Positions 35,669 to 43,723 of a stretch of DNA of 64,000 nucleotides are shown one piece after another. The DNA comes from Micromonospora fulviviridis (GTDB lineage: Bacteria > Actinomycetota > Actinomycetes > Mycobacteriales > Micromonosporaceae). Within the stretch, counting starts at the first letter, position 1; every line of letters begins with the position of its first letter. The translations under genes and the position numbers were made by a program. The stretch is from the NCBI RefSeq assembly GCF_014648395.1, contig NZ_BMRA01000008.1, positions 158,357-222,356 on the forward strand. Direction: 5' to 3'. Under the pieces are notes generated by a model. It was not told where the DNA came from. It did not search any database and worked only from the letters and a program-made list of their open reading frames with translations.

Positions 35669-37292
35669 CCGGCTGGCCCGCCTGCTCCGGGCCACCGCCG
35701 ACCGCCTCGCCACGGCGGCCGCCACCCCGCCGCGCGCCCTTCCCCCCGAGCCCGCACCCCGCCGCCCCGGTGAACCCCCCGAACACTGGCTCCGCCTGGT
35801 CGCCGCCCACGCCCCCAACCTCCTCCAAACCCTCCCCACCCCCACTCCCCCCGCCTCCCCTGTTGATCAAGAGGTTTGCGTCGGATCCGACGGCTCCGCC
35901 GACGCAAACTTCTTGATCAACGAGGAGGGGGCGGAGGAGTGCGGGCACGGTGGCGTGGCGGGGGTCGGGGGCGGGGGCGGGCGGGGGTTGCCGTTGCGGC
36001 CGGCGGTGCCGGGGTTGGACTGGTGGGCGGGACGGGTTGGTGGGGCGACCGGATCTATTGGAGGGACGGTCGGCGCGGTAGCGGGGGGTCTCTCCGGGCT
36101 GGGTGGCGGTTCTCGCCCGGAGGTCGATCCGGGCCGGATCGGGGTGCTCGGCCCCGGCACGCGTGCCGACCCGCGAGGGCTCGCCGAACCCGGCGCACCG
36201 GCCGGCGACTCGTCCCGGTACCCGGTCAGGTCCGGTGACGACATCCCGCGCGCACCGTCGTCGGGCGGCGCCGCCGGGGGCGGATCCACGTCGAGCGGCA
36301 GGCGTGTCCCCCGCAGCCCGCTCGCCCCGCGGTGGGAATCGGCCGCGACCGGCGCCGCGCGCGGATCCGTCGTCGGGCTGCCGGGTGCTGCGTCGTCCGA
36401 CGGCGCTCGCCGTGGCAGGAGGTCGGACGACGGCGTCATCCCGCCGTCCCGCCCGGCCGTGCGGGCGTCCCGGTCGCCCGTCGAGACCGACGCGCCACCG
36501 GGGTGGTCGCCCGGCCGGACGAGCGGCCCGTCGGGATCGTCGCCCGGCCGGACCGGGGCACCGCCGGAGTCCTCGCCCCGAATGCCCGGCCGCGCCCGGT
36601 CGGGGTGGGACACCGTCGCGGGCAGCGCGGCCGAGCCGGGAATGGCGAGCCGCGCCCGGTCGGGGTGGGACACCGTCGCGAGCAACGCGGCCGAGCCGGG
36701 AATGGCAGGCCGCGCCTGGTCGGGGTGGGACACCGTCGCGGGCAGCGCGGCCGAGCCGGGGATGGCCGGCCGCACCGGGCGGGTCCACCCGGCAACCGCC
36801 GGCGACCCGCCCGTGCCCGTCGTCCCGCTCGCCGACACGGCGACGGGCCGTGTCCGGCCTGGTCCGTCCGTCGGCGCACCGGAACTGAGCAGCGCCCGGA
36901 CGGCCGCGTCCCGGGGAGGCGCAGGAACCGGCGCATCCGACGAGCTTCGGGTGCGTCTGTTGTCGCTGGGACGACAACAGACGCACCCGAACCCGCTCGC
37001 CGCCGCGATTGGAGACGGCAGCACGGGCCGGCCCGCGAGGGGAACCGCGGGCCCAGGGCCGGCGCCCGACCGTCCCGACTGGACCGCCGCGGCGGCCGGG
37101 CCCTGGCCGGCGCTGCCACGCGAGGCCGGCGACACCGGACTTCGGGGGGCGCAGCCGCACGGGACCGCGGGCGTGCCGCGACGGGATCCGTGGCCGGCGC
37201 TGCCCGACGACCGGGGGCTGTGGGCGCCGGCGGTCACGGCGCGCGACGCCGACCGGCTGGCCCGCCTCGACCGGGAACAGGCGGGTGACTGA
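35643..37292 (+). CDS. Long disordered protein between tube and hub genes
   Basis: This 549-residue protein has a short ordered start (RDRLARLLRATADRL then PPEHWLRLVAAHAPNLLQTL) and a short ordered end (WPALPDDRGLWAPAVTARDA). Between them lie about 400 residues rich in Gly, Pro, Ser and Arg. The two ends look like a conserved contractile-system family; the middle seems expanded by two palindromic elements and a triple 60-bp repeat, all in frame. GTG 35643 overlaps the tube gene by 26 bases, and the stop overlaps the hub start by one base. Function is unknown; it occupies a place where baseplate or length-control proteins might be. Confidence 0.7.
   Translation: MRPPRRPRDRLARLLRATADRLATAAATPPRALPPEPAPRRPGEPPEHWLRLVAAHAPNLLQTLPTPTPPASPVDQEVCVGSDGSADANFLINEEGAEECGHGGVAGVGGGGGRGLPLRPAVPGLDWWAGRVGGATGSIGGTVGAVAGGLSGLGGGSRPEVDPGRIGVLGPGTRADPRGLAEPGAPAGDSSRYPVRSGDDIPRAPSSGGAAGGGSTSSGRRVPRSPLAPRWESAATGAARGSVVGLPGAASSDGARRGRRSDDGVIPPSRPAVRASRSPVETDAPPGWSPGRTSGPSGSSPGRTGAPPESSPRMPGRARSGWDTVAGSAAEPGMASRARSGWDTVASNAAEPGMAGRAWSGWDTVAGSAAEPGMAGRTGRVHPATAGDPPVPVVPLADTATGRVRPGPSVGAPELSSARTAASRGGAGTGASDELRVRLLSLGRQQTHPNPLAAAIGDGSTGRPARGTAGPGPAPDRPDWTAAAAGPWPALPREAGDTGLRGAQPHGTAGVPRRDPWPALPDDRGLWAPAVTARDADRLARLDREQAGD
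35862..35921. repeat. Palindromic element 1 inside the disordered gene
   Basis: The left arm 35862-35884 begins GTTGATCAAG and ends TTTGCGTCGG; the right arm 35899-35921 is its reverse complement with one mismatch. The 14-base centre includes half of a second palindrome, GTCGGATCCGAC. The AT-containing TTGATCAA ends contrast with the surrounding GC-rich code. This looks like a mobile REP- or MITE-like palindrome carried inside a coding region. Confidence 0.8.
36587..36780. repeat. Three 60-bp tandem repeats inside the disordered gene
   Basis: Units of exactly 60 bases start at about 36601, 36661 and 36721, each beginning CGGGGTGGGACACCGTCGCG. They encode a 20-residue unit containing RSGWDTVAGSAAEPGMA. 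The copies differ at a few positions. A less regular run of PGRT-type repeats precedes them. Confidence 0.88.
36946..36991. repeat. Palindromic element 2 inside the disordered gene
   Basis: TTCGGGTGCGTCTGTTGTCG (36946-36965) and its exact reverse complement (36972-36991) are separated by the six bases CTGGGA. GAGC before and GCTC three bases after continue the symmetry. It is unrelated in sequence to the palindrome at 35862, and it also stays in frame. Confidence 0.82.
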
Positions 37293-38050
37293 TGGAACGC
37301 ATCGCCTTCCTCGTGGACGAGTCCGGCACCCGGGTGGACTGCCTGCTCAATCCCGAGACCGTGCAGGTCACCCGGCTGGCCGGCGTACGCCCCCGGGGCG
37401 CGCCGGACGGCCAGCTCACCGGCGCCGGTCTCGCCGACGACCCGCTGGTCTTCACCGGCGGCGGGCGTACCGAGCTGGTGCTGGACCTGCTCTTCGACAC
37501 CGACTTCGTGGAGTCGCCGGCGCGCCCCGAGGACGTCCGCGCACTCACCCGTCCGCTGTGGATGCTGGCGGAGAACTCCGCCGTCGAGCACGGCTGGCTC
37601 CGGCCCCCGCTGGTCCGGCTGGTGTGGGGCAAGACCTGGAACGTGCCGGGCGTCATCGTGGCGATCGCGGAACGCTTCGACGCGTTCACCCTTACCGGCA
37701 CCCCGCGCCGTTCCTGGCTGCGGCTCAAGCTGGTCCGGGTGGCCGAGACCGCCGAGGCGGCACGGGCGGGCTTCGAGGAGGAACTGGCCGCGGCGAGCAC
37801 GCCGACGGTGCCGCCGGGGTCGGCGGTCGTCGCCGCCGCGGATGGGGCGGCCGAGCCGGGCTGGTCCGGGGTGCGCTTCGACCTGCTCGCCCACGACGCG
37901 CTCGGCTCGCCGCTGCGCTGGCGGCTGCTCGCCGAGCACAACCGGATCAGCGACCCGCTGACCGTGCCGGCCGGCACCGCCCTGGCCGTGCCGACCACCG
38001 CCGCGCCGCCGCCACACGACGACTCGATCGGCACGGGAGGTGCGCCGTGA
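37292..38050 (+). CDS. Baseplate hub/LysM-type protein (Pvc7-like)
   Basis: This 252-residue protein resembles the Afp7/Pvc7 hub-adaptor group. The N-terminal part MERIAFLVDESGTRVDCLLN through LVLDLLFDTDF matches the beta-rich hub domain, and the end (FDLLAHDALGSPLRWRLLAEHN then TVPAGTALAVP) resembles the LysM-like tail. Such proteins connect the tube to the spike. The ATG shares one base with the upstream stop, and the stop overlaps the spike gene in GTGA form. Confidence in the role rests on both sequence and gene order. Confidence 0.82.
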   Translation: MERIAFLVDESGTRVDCLLNPETVQVTRLAGVRPRGAPDGQLTGAGLADDPLVFTGGGRTELVLDLLFDTDFVESPARPEDVRALTRPLWMLAENSAVEHGWLRPPLVRLVWGKTWNVPGVIVAIAERFDAFTLTGTPRRSWLRLKLVRVAETAEAARAGFEEELAAASTPTVPPGSAVVAAADGAAEPGWSGVRFDLLAHDALGSPLRWRLLAEHNRISDPLTVPAGTALAVPTTAAPPPHDDSIGTGGAP

Positions 38051-39618
38051 TCCGGGCCGCCGCCGTGACGATCGACGGCACCCCGCTGGCCGACCCCCGC
38101 CGTCTGCGCGGCGTCCGGGTCGCCGCCCGCCTGGACCAGCCGACCCAGTGCGAACTCACCCTGGCCACCGCCCCGGGCGCCGCCGCCCTGGACCCCCCGG
38201 TACGCCCCGGCGCCACCCTCGACCTGCGCCTGGAGGACCAGCAGGACGCCCTGTTCACCGGCGAGGTGACCGCCGTCGAGGTGGAGTACGCCGGCGACGG
38301 CGCGGCGCTGTTGCGGATCAGGGCGTACGACCCGCTGCACCGGCTGCGCAAGCGGCAGGAGCTGCGGGTGTTCGAGTCGGTGACCGCCGCCGAGCTTGCC
38401 GGGGTGCTCTGCGCCGATCTGGGGCTCACCGTCGACGCCGGCACCGACGGACCGCGCCTGGACCGGCTGCTCCAGCACCGGCACACCGACCTGGAGCTGC
38501 TCCGTGAGGTGGCCGGCCGGGCCGGCCTGCACCTGGCGGTGGAGGGCGACCGGCTGCGCCTGCTGACCCTCGACGGCCACGGCGACCCGGTCCCGCTCAC
38601 CCTCGGCGGGAACGTGCACGCGCTGCGGATCGCGGAGAACCTGGACCGGGCCGGCGGCGGGTGCGCCGCGCTGGGCTGGCACCCGCAGCGCGCCGAGCCG
38701 CTGCGCCAGGAGGCCGGCGAGGCCCGCTCCGGGCGGCGCATCCCGCTGTGCCCGGACCCGGGCGGGGTGGGCGCGGACGGGGTGCGCACGGCCGTCGACC
38801 AGCCGGGCCGCAGCGACGACGAGCTGGCCGCCCTCGCCCAGGCCGGGCTGGACGCCCGGGTCGCCGCGCTGGTCACCACCGAGGGCACGGCCGAGGGTGA
38901 TCCGGCGCTGCGCCCGGGCCGCCGGATCACGCTGGCCGGCGTGCCCGACCCGGTCGCCGGGGTGTACGTGCTCACCGAGGTGGTGCACACGCTCGACGGG
39001 AACGGGCACCTGACCCGGTTCTCCACCGTCCCGCCCGCGCCACCGCCACCCGCCGCGCCCGTGGCGGCCACCGTCACCCTCGGCACGGTCACCGACGTGG
39101 ACGACCCGGACGGGCTGGGCCGGGCCCGGGTGACCCTGCCCGCGTACGGGGACCTGGACGCCGGCTGGCTCGCCGTGCTCTGCCCGGGGGCGGGCCGGGG
39201 CAAGGGCATCGTGGCGCTGCCCGACCCGGAGGACACCGTGCTGGTGGCGCTGCCCGGCGGCGAGCCGACCTCGGGCGTCGTGCTGGGCTCGCTGTTCGGC
39301 GCCGTCGAGCCGTACGACGCGGGGATCGTGTCGGGGCGGTCCCGCCGCTGGTCGATGCGGACCGGCACCGGGCAGTCGATCGTCATCGACGACGACGGGC
39401 GGGCCCTGCGGCTGGCCACCGACGGCGGCAGTTTCGTCGAGCTGCGTCCCGAGCTGACCACCGTGCACGCGGCCGGCGACCTGGTGCTCTCGGCGCCTGG
39501 CCGCGCCATGGTGGTGCGCGCCCGCACCGTCGACTTCCTGCACGCGGAGGCGGCCGAGGACGCCGAGACCGCCGCCGCCCAGGCCCGTACCCTCGCCCGC
39601 GCCCACGGAGGTGGCTGA
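38047..39618 (+). CDS. VgrG/gpD-like spike protein (Pvc8-like)
   Basis: This 523-residue spike protein has a gpD-like N-terminal half (LDQPTQCELTLATAPGAAAL, RIRAYDPLHRLRKRQELRVF) and an OB-fold plus beta-helix part starting near residue 345 (GTVTDVDDPDGLGRARVTLP, GLGRARV being a hallmark of VgrG and gp5). The C-terminus ends in a helical stretch. It would form the trimeric needle below the tube. GTG 38047 overlaps the upstream stop, and the stop overlaps the tip gene by one base. I see no toxin extension. Confidence 0.9.
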   Translation: MIRAAAVTIDGTPLADPRRLRGVRVAARLDQPTQCELTLATAPGAAALDPPVRPGATLDLRLEDQQDALFTGEVTAVEVEYAGDGAALLRIRAYDPLHRLRKRQELRVFESVTAAELAGVLCADLGLTVDAGTDGPRLDRLLQHRHTDLELLREVAGRAGLHLAVEGDRLRLLTLDGHGDPVPLTLGGNVHALRIAENLDRAGGGCAALGWHPQRAEPLRQEAGEARSGRRIPLCPDPGGVGADGVRTAVDQPGRSDDELAALAQAGLDARVAALVTTEGTAEGDPALRPGRRITLAGVPDPVAGVYVLTEVVHTLDGNGHLTRFSTVPPAPPPPAAPVAATVTLGTVTDVDDPDGLGRARVTLPAYGDLDAGWLAVLCPGAGRGKGIVALPDPEDTVLVALPGGEPTSGVVLGSLFGAVEPYDAGIVSGRSRRWSMRTGTGQSIVIDDDGRALRLATDGGSFVELRPELTTVHAAGDLVLSAPGRAMVVRARTVDFLHAEAAEDAETAAAQARTLARAHGGG

Positions 39619-39956
39619 TGCGCTGGATCCACCGCGACTCGCTGATCACCTGCGACCACGACGGCCGGGTGGCCAACCGCCCCTCCCAGCGGTGGGTGAC
39701 CGTGCGGGGCGTGCCGGTGCTGGTCGAGGCCGACCCGGAGGGACGGGACATCACGGCGTGCCCCAACTACGGGCCGACCATCAAACCCTGTGCGAAGACG
39801 CTGAAGGTGACCGTCGGCTACAGCGCCTGGCTGCGGGTGGACGGCCACCGGGTGGTGCTGTCGAACCTGGACGGGCTGACCGACGGCACCCCGCCCGGGC
39901 TGGTCCACCACACCGTCCGCGACCCGCGACAGACCTTCCTGGAGGCGGACGCATGA
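39618..39956 (+). CDS. PAAR-like spike-tip protein (Pvc10-like)
   Basis: This 112-residue protein follows the spike gene directly. Cys12, Cys48 and Cys58, with nearby His residues, could bind a metal ion as the iron or zinc at the tip of PAAR and gp5.4-type cones. The segment LKVTVGYSAWLRVDGHRVVLSN is beta-rich. Classic PAAR proline-alanine-alanine-arginine repeats are not obvious, so the call rests on size, position and possible metal ligands. It overlaps both neighbours by a few bases. Confidence 0.7.
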   Translation: MRWIHRDSLITCDHDGRVANRPSQRWVTVRGVPVLVEADPEGRDITACPNYGPTIKPCAKTLKVTVGYSAWLRVDGHRVVLSNLDGLTDGTPPGLVHHTVRDPRQTFLEADA

Positions 39957-40390
39957 GGGCCTTCCGCTTCGTCGGCGCCGGCTTCGACGCGGGTCGCACC
40001 GGCGGTCTCGCGCTGACCGCCGCCGGCGGCCTGGCCATGACCGAGGGCGACGAGACCGTACGCCAGGCGCTGTTCCTGCTGCTGTCCACGACGCCGGGCG
40101 AGCGGCTGATGCGCCCCGGGTACGGCTCGCGGCTGCACCGGCTGGTCTTCGCGCCCAACGACGACACCACCGCCGGCCTGGCCATCCACTACGTGCGGCA
40201 GGCGATCCGGCGCTGGGAACCGAGGGTCGAGGTGCTCGACGTGGACGCCGGGCCGGACCCGGACGACCCGTGGCGGCTGGTGATCCGGCTGGACTACCGG
40301 GTGCGGGCCAGCCTGTCCCCCGGCCAGCTGGTCTTCTCCGTCGACCTGCTTCCCGTCGACGACGAACCCGGCGAGGAGGCGACCTCATGA
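39953..40390 (+). CDS. Baseplate wedge protein, GPW/gp25 family
   Basis: This 145-residue gp25-type wedge protein has the family core ETVRQALFLLLSTTPGERLMRPGYGSRLHRLVF (residues about 33-66), with the EPR-like motif RWEPRVEVLDV following. Gp25 links baseplate to sheath at the start of sheath assembly. ATG 39953 overlaps the previous stop and its own stop overlaps the baseplate-J gene. Length and motifs are standard. Confidence 0.93.
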   Translation: MRAFRFVGAGFDAGRTGGLALTAAGGLAMTEGDETVRQALFLLLSTTPGERLMRPGYGSRLHRLVFAPNDDTTAGLAIHYVRQAIRRWEPRVEVLDVDAGPDPDDPWRLVIRLDYRVRASLSPGQLVFSVDLLPVDDEPGEEATS

Positions 40391-43005
40391 CGCTGCCGGT
40401 GCCGCACCTGGACGACCGCGCCTTCCTGGACCTGGTCACCGAGGCGCGGGAACGGATCCGCCGGTCCTGCCCGGACTGGACGGACCTCTCCGCGCACGAC
40501 CCGGGGATGGCGCTGCTGGAGGCGTTCGCCTACCTCACCGAGGTGATGATCTACCGGCTGAACCAGTTGCCGGAGAAGGCGTACGTGGCCTTCCTCAACC
40601 TGCTCGGGGTGACCCGGCACCCGCCGGCCGCCGCCTGGGCGGACGTCCGCTTCACCCGGACCGGCCCGGACCGGGGTGCGGTCCGCGTCCCGGCCGGCAC
40701 CCGGGTGGCCGCGGCCCGCGGCGCGGACCCCCGGCCGGTCGTCTTCGTGACCACCGAGCCGGCCGTGCTGGCCGCCGGCGAGACCGAGGTGACGGTACGC
40801 GTGCACCACTGCGAGCCGGTCGAGGCGGAGCTGCTGGGCACCGGCACCGGGCAGGCCGGGCAGGTCTTCCGGGCGGCCCGCGCACCGCTGGCCCGGACCA
40901 CCGAGGCGCTGGACCTGCTGCTCGGGGTGGAGGTGCCGACCGGGTCGGTGGAGCTGGGCGCGGCCGCCCGGGAGCACGAGGGCCGCACGTACGAGATCTG
41001 GCGGCCGGTGGACAGCTTCGCCGGCGTGGGCCCGCAGGCCAAGGTCTACCTGGTCGACCGGGCCTCCGGGGTGGTCACCTTCGCCCCCGCGCTGGACCTG
41101 CGGCCGGCGGACGGGGCCGGGCCGGGTGTCGAGGGGGCGCCCGGCCCGGTAGCGGCGGTGCCGCCGGCCGGCCGGCAGGTCCGGCTCTGGTACCGCTGTG
41201 GCGGCGGGCCGGCCGGGAACGTGGCGGCCGGGACCCTGACCAGCCTGCGCGACCCGCTGCCCGGGCTGAGGGTGGACAACCCGGCGCCGGCCGCCGGCGG
41301 CCGGGACCTGGAGTCGATGGAGTCGGCGCTGGCGCGCGGGCCGTACGAGTTCTTCGCCCAGCAGCGCGCGGTGACCGCCCGGGACTACGAGATCCTCGCC
41401 GCCGGCTCCGGGGCGGTGGCCCGGGCGCGGGCGTTCACCCGGGCGGCGGTCTACAGCTTCGCCCGTCCGGGCGAGGTCGAGGTGGTGCTGGTGCCGTACG
41501 TGCCGGAGCAGGCCCGCCCCGGCGGCCGGCTGCCGGTGGCGGTGCTGCGCGAACACGAGGTCGAGGAGGCCCGCCGTCGGGTGGAGGCCGACCTGGAGCG
41601 GCGCCGCGCCCTCGGCACGGCCGTGCGGGCCGGCTGGGCGCGCTACAAGGCGGTCTCCATCCGGGCCCGGGTGGTGGTCCGCCGCGAGGAGGACGTGGAC
41701 GCGGTCCGCCGGCGGATCCACGACCGGCTGCACCAGACGCTGAGCCCGCTGCCCACGCCGCTCAACCCGGCCGGCTGGGCGTTCGGCGAGCCGCTGCGGG
41801 CCTCCAACGTGTACCGGATGCTGGAGCACGCCGAGCCGGGCGTGCGCTACGTCGAGTCGGTGCGGTTCGTGGTCGACGAGGCGCCGGACGCCCAGGTGCG
41901 GGCCGTGGCGGTCGACCAGTACCAGCCCGGCACCTGGTACGCCGGGCGCGGCCCGGTGCTGTTCCGCTCCACCAACGCCGGGGCGGGCTGGGAGCCGGCC
42001 GGCCGGTTCGACGGCGAGAGCGTGGTCCGGGTGGTGCCCGCCCCCGCCCCGGTCCGCCCCGGCGTGGTGCCCCGGGCCGGTTCGGTGGCCGTGGTGACGG
42101 CGCGCGACGCCGGCGGCTCCCGGGTCCGGCTGAGCACCGACCTGGGCGAGACCTGGACGCTGCTGACCGACCTGGACTCCGGCGTACGCGACCTGGCCTG
42201 GATCGACCGGGACGGCGCGGGGGCGCTGCTGCTGGCCACCGACGCCGGCCTGTACGAGGTGTCCCTCCTGCCCGGCGCGGTGCCGTTGCAGATCCTGGTC
42301 GACCCGGCCGACGCCGACCGCGGCTTCTACGCGGTCCGGTCGTTCGTCTCCGAGCGGGGCGCGCCCGGGGTGGCGGTGGCGGCGCAGGCCGGCTTCGGCG
42401 TCTACCTGTCCACCGCCGCCGGCCGCCCGGGCAGCTTCGCCCACGTCGGGCTGGCCAACGTGGACAACCGGGTGCTCGCCGTGCAGTACGACGGCCCGGC
42501 CACCCTGCTGTGGAGCGGCGCCGGCGAGCCGGACCCGAAGAAGCCCGGGCAGGGCTGCCACCGCACCCGGCTTTTCGAGTCCGACGTGAAGTGGCAGTCG
42601 GTGGCGAGCGGCTGGATCGGCGGCACCTGCCGGGACCTGGCGTTCAGCGGCACCCTGGCGCTGGCCGCCACGCAGAGCGGCGGGGTGGTCCGGCTGGACA
42701 CCCTGGCCGCGCAGCCGCAGTGGCAGCCCGTGATGGTCAACTGCGGCCTGCCGCTGCGCGACCGGACCCGGTTCGTCCCCGTCGACGCGATCGCCGCCAC
42801 CGTGCCCTCCGGCGGCGGTGGGGCCGGCAGGCTGATCCTGGCCGGCGGCGAGCGCGGGGTGTACCGCAGCGGCGACGCGGAGGACTGGACGGCCAGCGCC
42901 AACCAGGCCACCGCCGACGTGGTCACCGTCCCCGGCACCTGGCTGCTCTGCTCCGGCGAGCACGACATCGAGGTGGTGCGGCAGGATGCGCCGAGCGGCG
43001 ATTGA
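40387..43005 (+). CDS. Baseplate J-like protein with C-terminal Asp-box beta-propeller
   Basis: This 872-residue protein begins as a typical putative baseplate-assembly protein of the Pvc11/gpJ type: DLSAHDPGMALLEAFAYLTEV, LPEKAYVAFLNLLGVTRHP, FFAQQRAVTARDYEILAAG. From about residue 511 it continues into a repeat domain with Asp-box motifs, STNAGAGWEPA (about 527), STDLGETWTLL (about 582), YLSTAAGRPGSF and YRSGDAEDWTAS (about 825), as in BNR/sialidase-type propellers. Asp boxes are structural, so enzyme activity is not implied; ligand or glycan binding is possible. It overlaps the next gene by 20 bases. Confidence 0.87.
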   Translation: MTLPVPHLDDRAFLDLVTEARERIRRSCPDWTDLSAHDPGMALLEAFAYLTEVMIYRLNQLPEKAYVAFLNLLGVTRHPPAAAWADVRFTRTGPDRGAVRVPAGTRVAAARGADPRPVVFVTTEPAVLAAGETEVTVRVHHCEPVEAELLGTGTGQAGQVFRAARAPLARTTEALDLLLGVEVPTGSVELGAAAREHEGRTYEIWRPVDSFAGVGPQAKVYLVDRASGVVTFAPALDLRPADGAGPGVEGAPGPVAAVPPAGRQVRLWYRCGGGPAGNVAAGTLTSLRDPLPGLRVDNPAPAAGGRDLESMESALARGPYEFFAQQRAVTARDYEILAAGSGAVARARAFTRAAVYSFARPGEVEVVLVPYVPEQARPGGRLPVAVLREHEVEEARRRVEADLERRRALGTAVRAGWARYKAVSIRARVVVRREEDVDAVRRRIHDRLHQTLSPLPTPLNPAGWAFGEPLRASNVYRMLEHAEPGVRYVESVRFVVDEAPDAQVRAVAVDQYQPGTWYAGRGPVLFRSTNAGAGWEPAGRFDGESVVRVVPAPAPVRPGVVPRAGSVAVVTARDAGGSRVRLSTDLGETWTLLTDLDSGVRDLAWIDRDGAGALLLATDAGLYEVSLLPGAVPLQILVDPADADRGFYAVRSFVSERGAPGVAVAAQAGFGVYLSTAAGRPGSFAHVGLANVDNRVLAVQYDGPATLLWSGAGEPDPKKPGQGCHRTRLFESDVKWQSVASGWIGGTCRDLAFSGTLALAATQSGGVVRLDTLAAQPQWQPVMVNCGLPLRDRTRFVPVDAIAATVPSGGGGAGRLILAGGERGVYRSGDAEDWTASANQATADVVTVPGTWLLCSGEHDIEVVRQDAPSGD

Positions 43006-43723
43006 GCGGCTGCTGCCGGCCGCGTACCAGCGGGCCGCCGGCCCGGGCAGCGTGCTGGGCGCGCTGCTGGACGTGATGGAGGCGCTGCACGCCCCGGACG
43101 AGGCGGTGCTCGCCGACGTCGACGCGCTGTTCGCGCCGCACCGGACGCCGGACGGGTTCGTGGCGTACCTGACCCGGTGGGTGGCCATGGACCACGTGGT
43201 CGCCGCGCCCCGCGCGGACGCGCCGCTGCCGCTGCCGCTGGGCCGGCTGCGCGACCTGGTGGCGCACGGCGCGCTGCTGGCCCGGTGGCGGGGCACCCCG
43301 TACGGGATGCGGACGGCGCTGGAGCTGGCCACCGGCGTGACCGGGTTCGTGCTGGACGAGCCGGCCGACCGGCCGTTCCACGTGGTGGTGCGGGTGCCGC
43401 CGGCCGCCGCCGACCGGCTCGCCCTCGTCACCCGCGTCGTCGAGGCCGAGAAGCCCGCCGCGGTCACCGTCGAGATCACCACCGCCCCGGCTCCCGGACC
43501 CGGCGCGGGCCCCACCGGCCCCGACGACCCGGAGCCGCCCGGAACCGGCCCGGCCGACCCGGAGCCGCCCGCGGCCGGCGCCACCGAGCCGAAGCCGCCC
43601 GCCCCCGACGCCGACGCCGACGGACCGGAGGGTACGGCCACCGGGGTTGCGTCCGTTCCCGCCGTCGGCCGGGCCCGCGTGTCGTCCCCACCCCGTGACC
43701 AGCCGTCAGAGGAGCCGTCATGA
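42986..43723 (+). CDS. gpI-like tail protein with proline-rich tail
   Basis: The first 165 residues of this 245-residue protein match the phage tail protein I group seen after baseplate-J genes in actinobacterial injection loci: IERLLPAAYQRAAGPGSVLGALLDVMEALHAPDE (residues 6-39), YLTRWVAMDH and GTPYGMRTALELATGV. The last 80 residues are Pro/Glu/Asp-rich and disordered. It overlaps the baseplate-J gene by 20 bases and its stop overlaps the next start. It probably attaches to the baseplate periphery. Confidence 0.83.
   Translation: MRRAAIERLLPAAYQRAAGPGSVLGALLDVMEALHAPDEAVLADVDALFAPHRTPDGFVAYLTRWVAMDHVVAAPRADAPLPLPLGRLRDLVAHGALLARWRGTPYGMRTALELATGVTGFVLDEPADRPFHVVVRVPPAAADRLALVTRVVEAEKPAAVTVEITTAPAPGPGAGPTGPDDPEPPGTGPADPEPPAAGATEPKPPAPDADADGPEGTATGVASVPAVGRARVSSPPRDQPSEEPS

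Noticed and set aside
36587..36780. CRISPR-like array
   Set aside because: The units are contiguous 60-bp coding repeats without unique spacers, and no cas gene is nearby.
35867..38017. Minus-strand frame of about 716 codons opposite the disordered protein
   Set aside because: I considered it because the plus-strand protein is also low complexity. The plus frame fits the overlap chain with tube and hub genes and has recognisable ends, and the minus frame has no ribosome site or family.
33970..43723. Prophage
   Set aside because: Only tail-type genes are present. There is no capsid, portal, terminase, integrase or replication gene, so a contractile injection system is the better reading.
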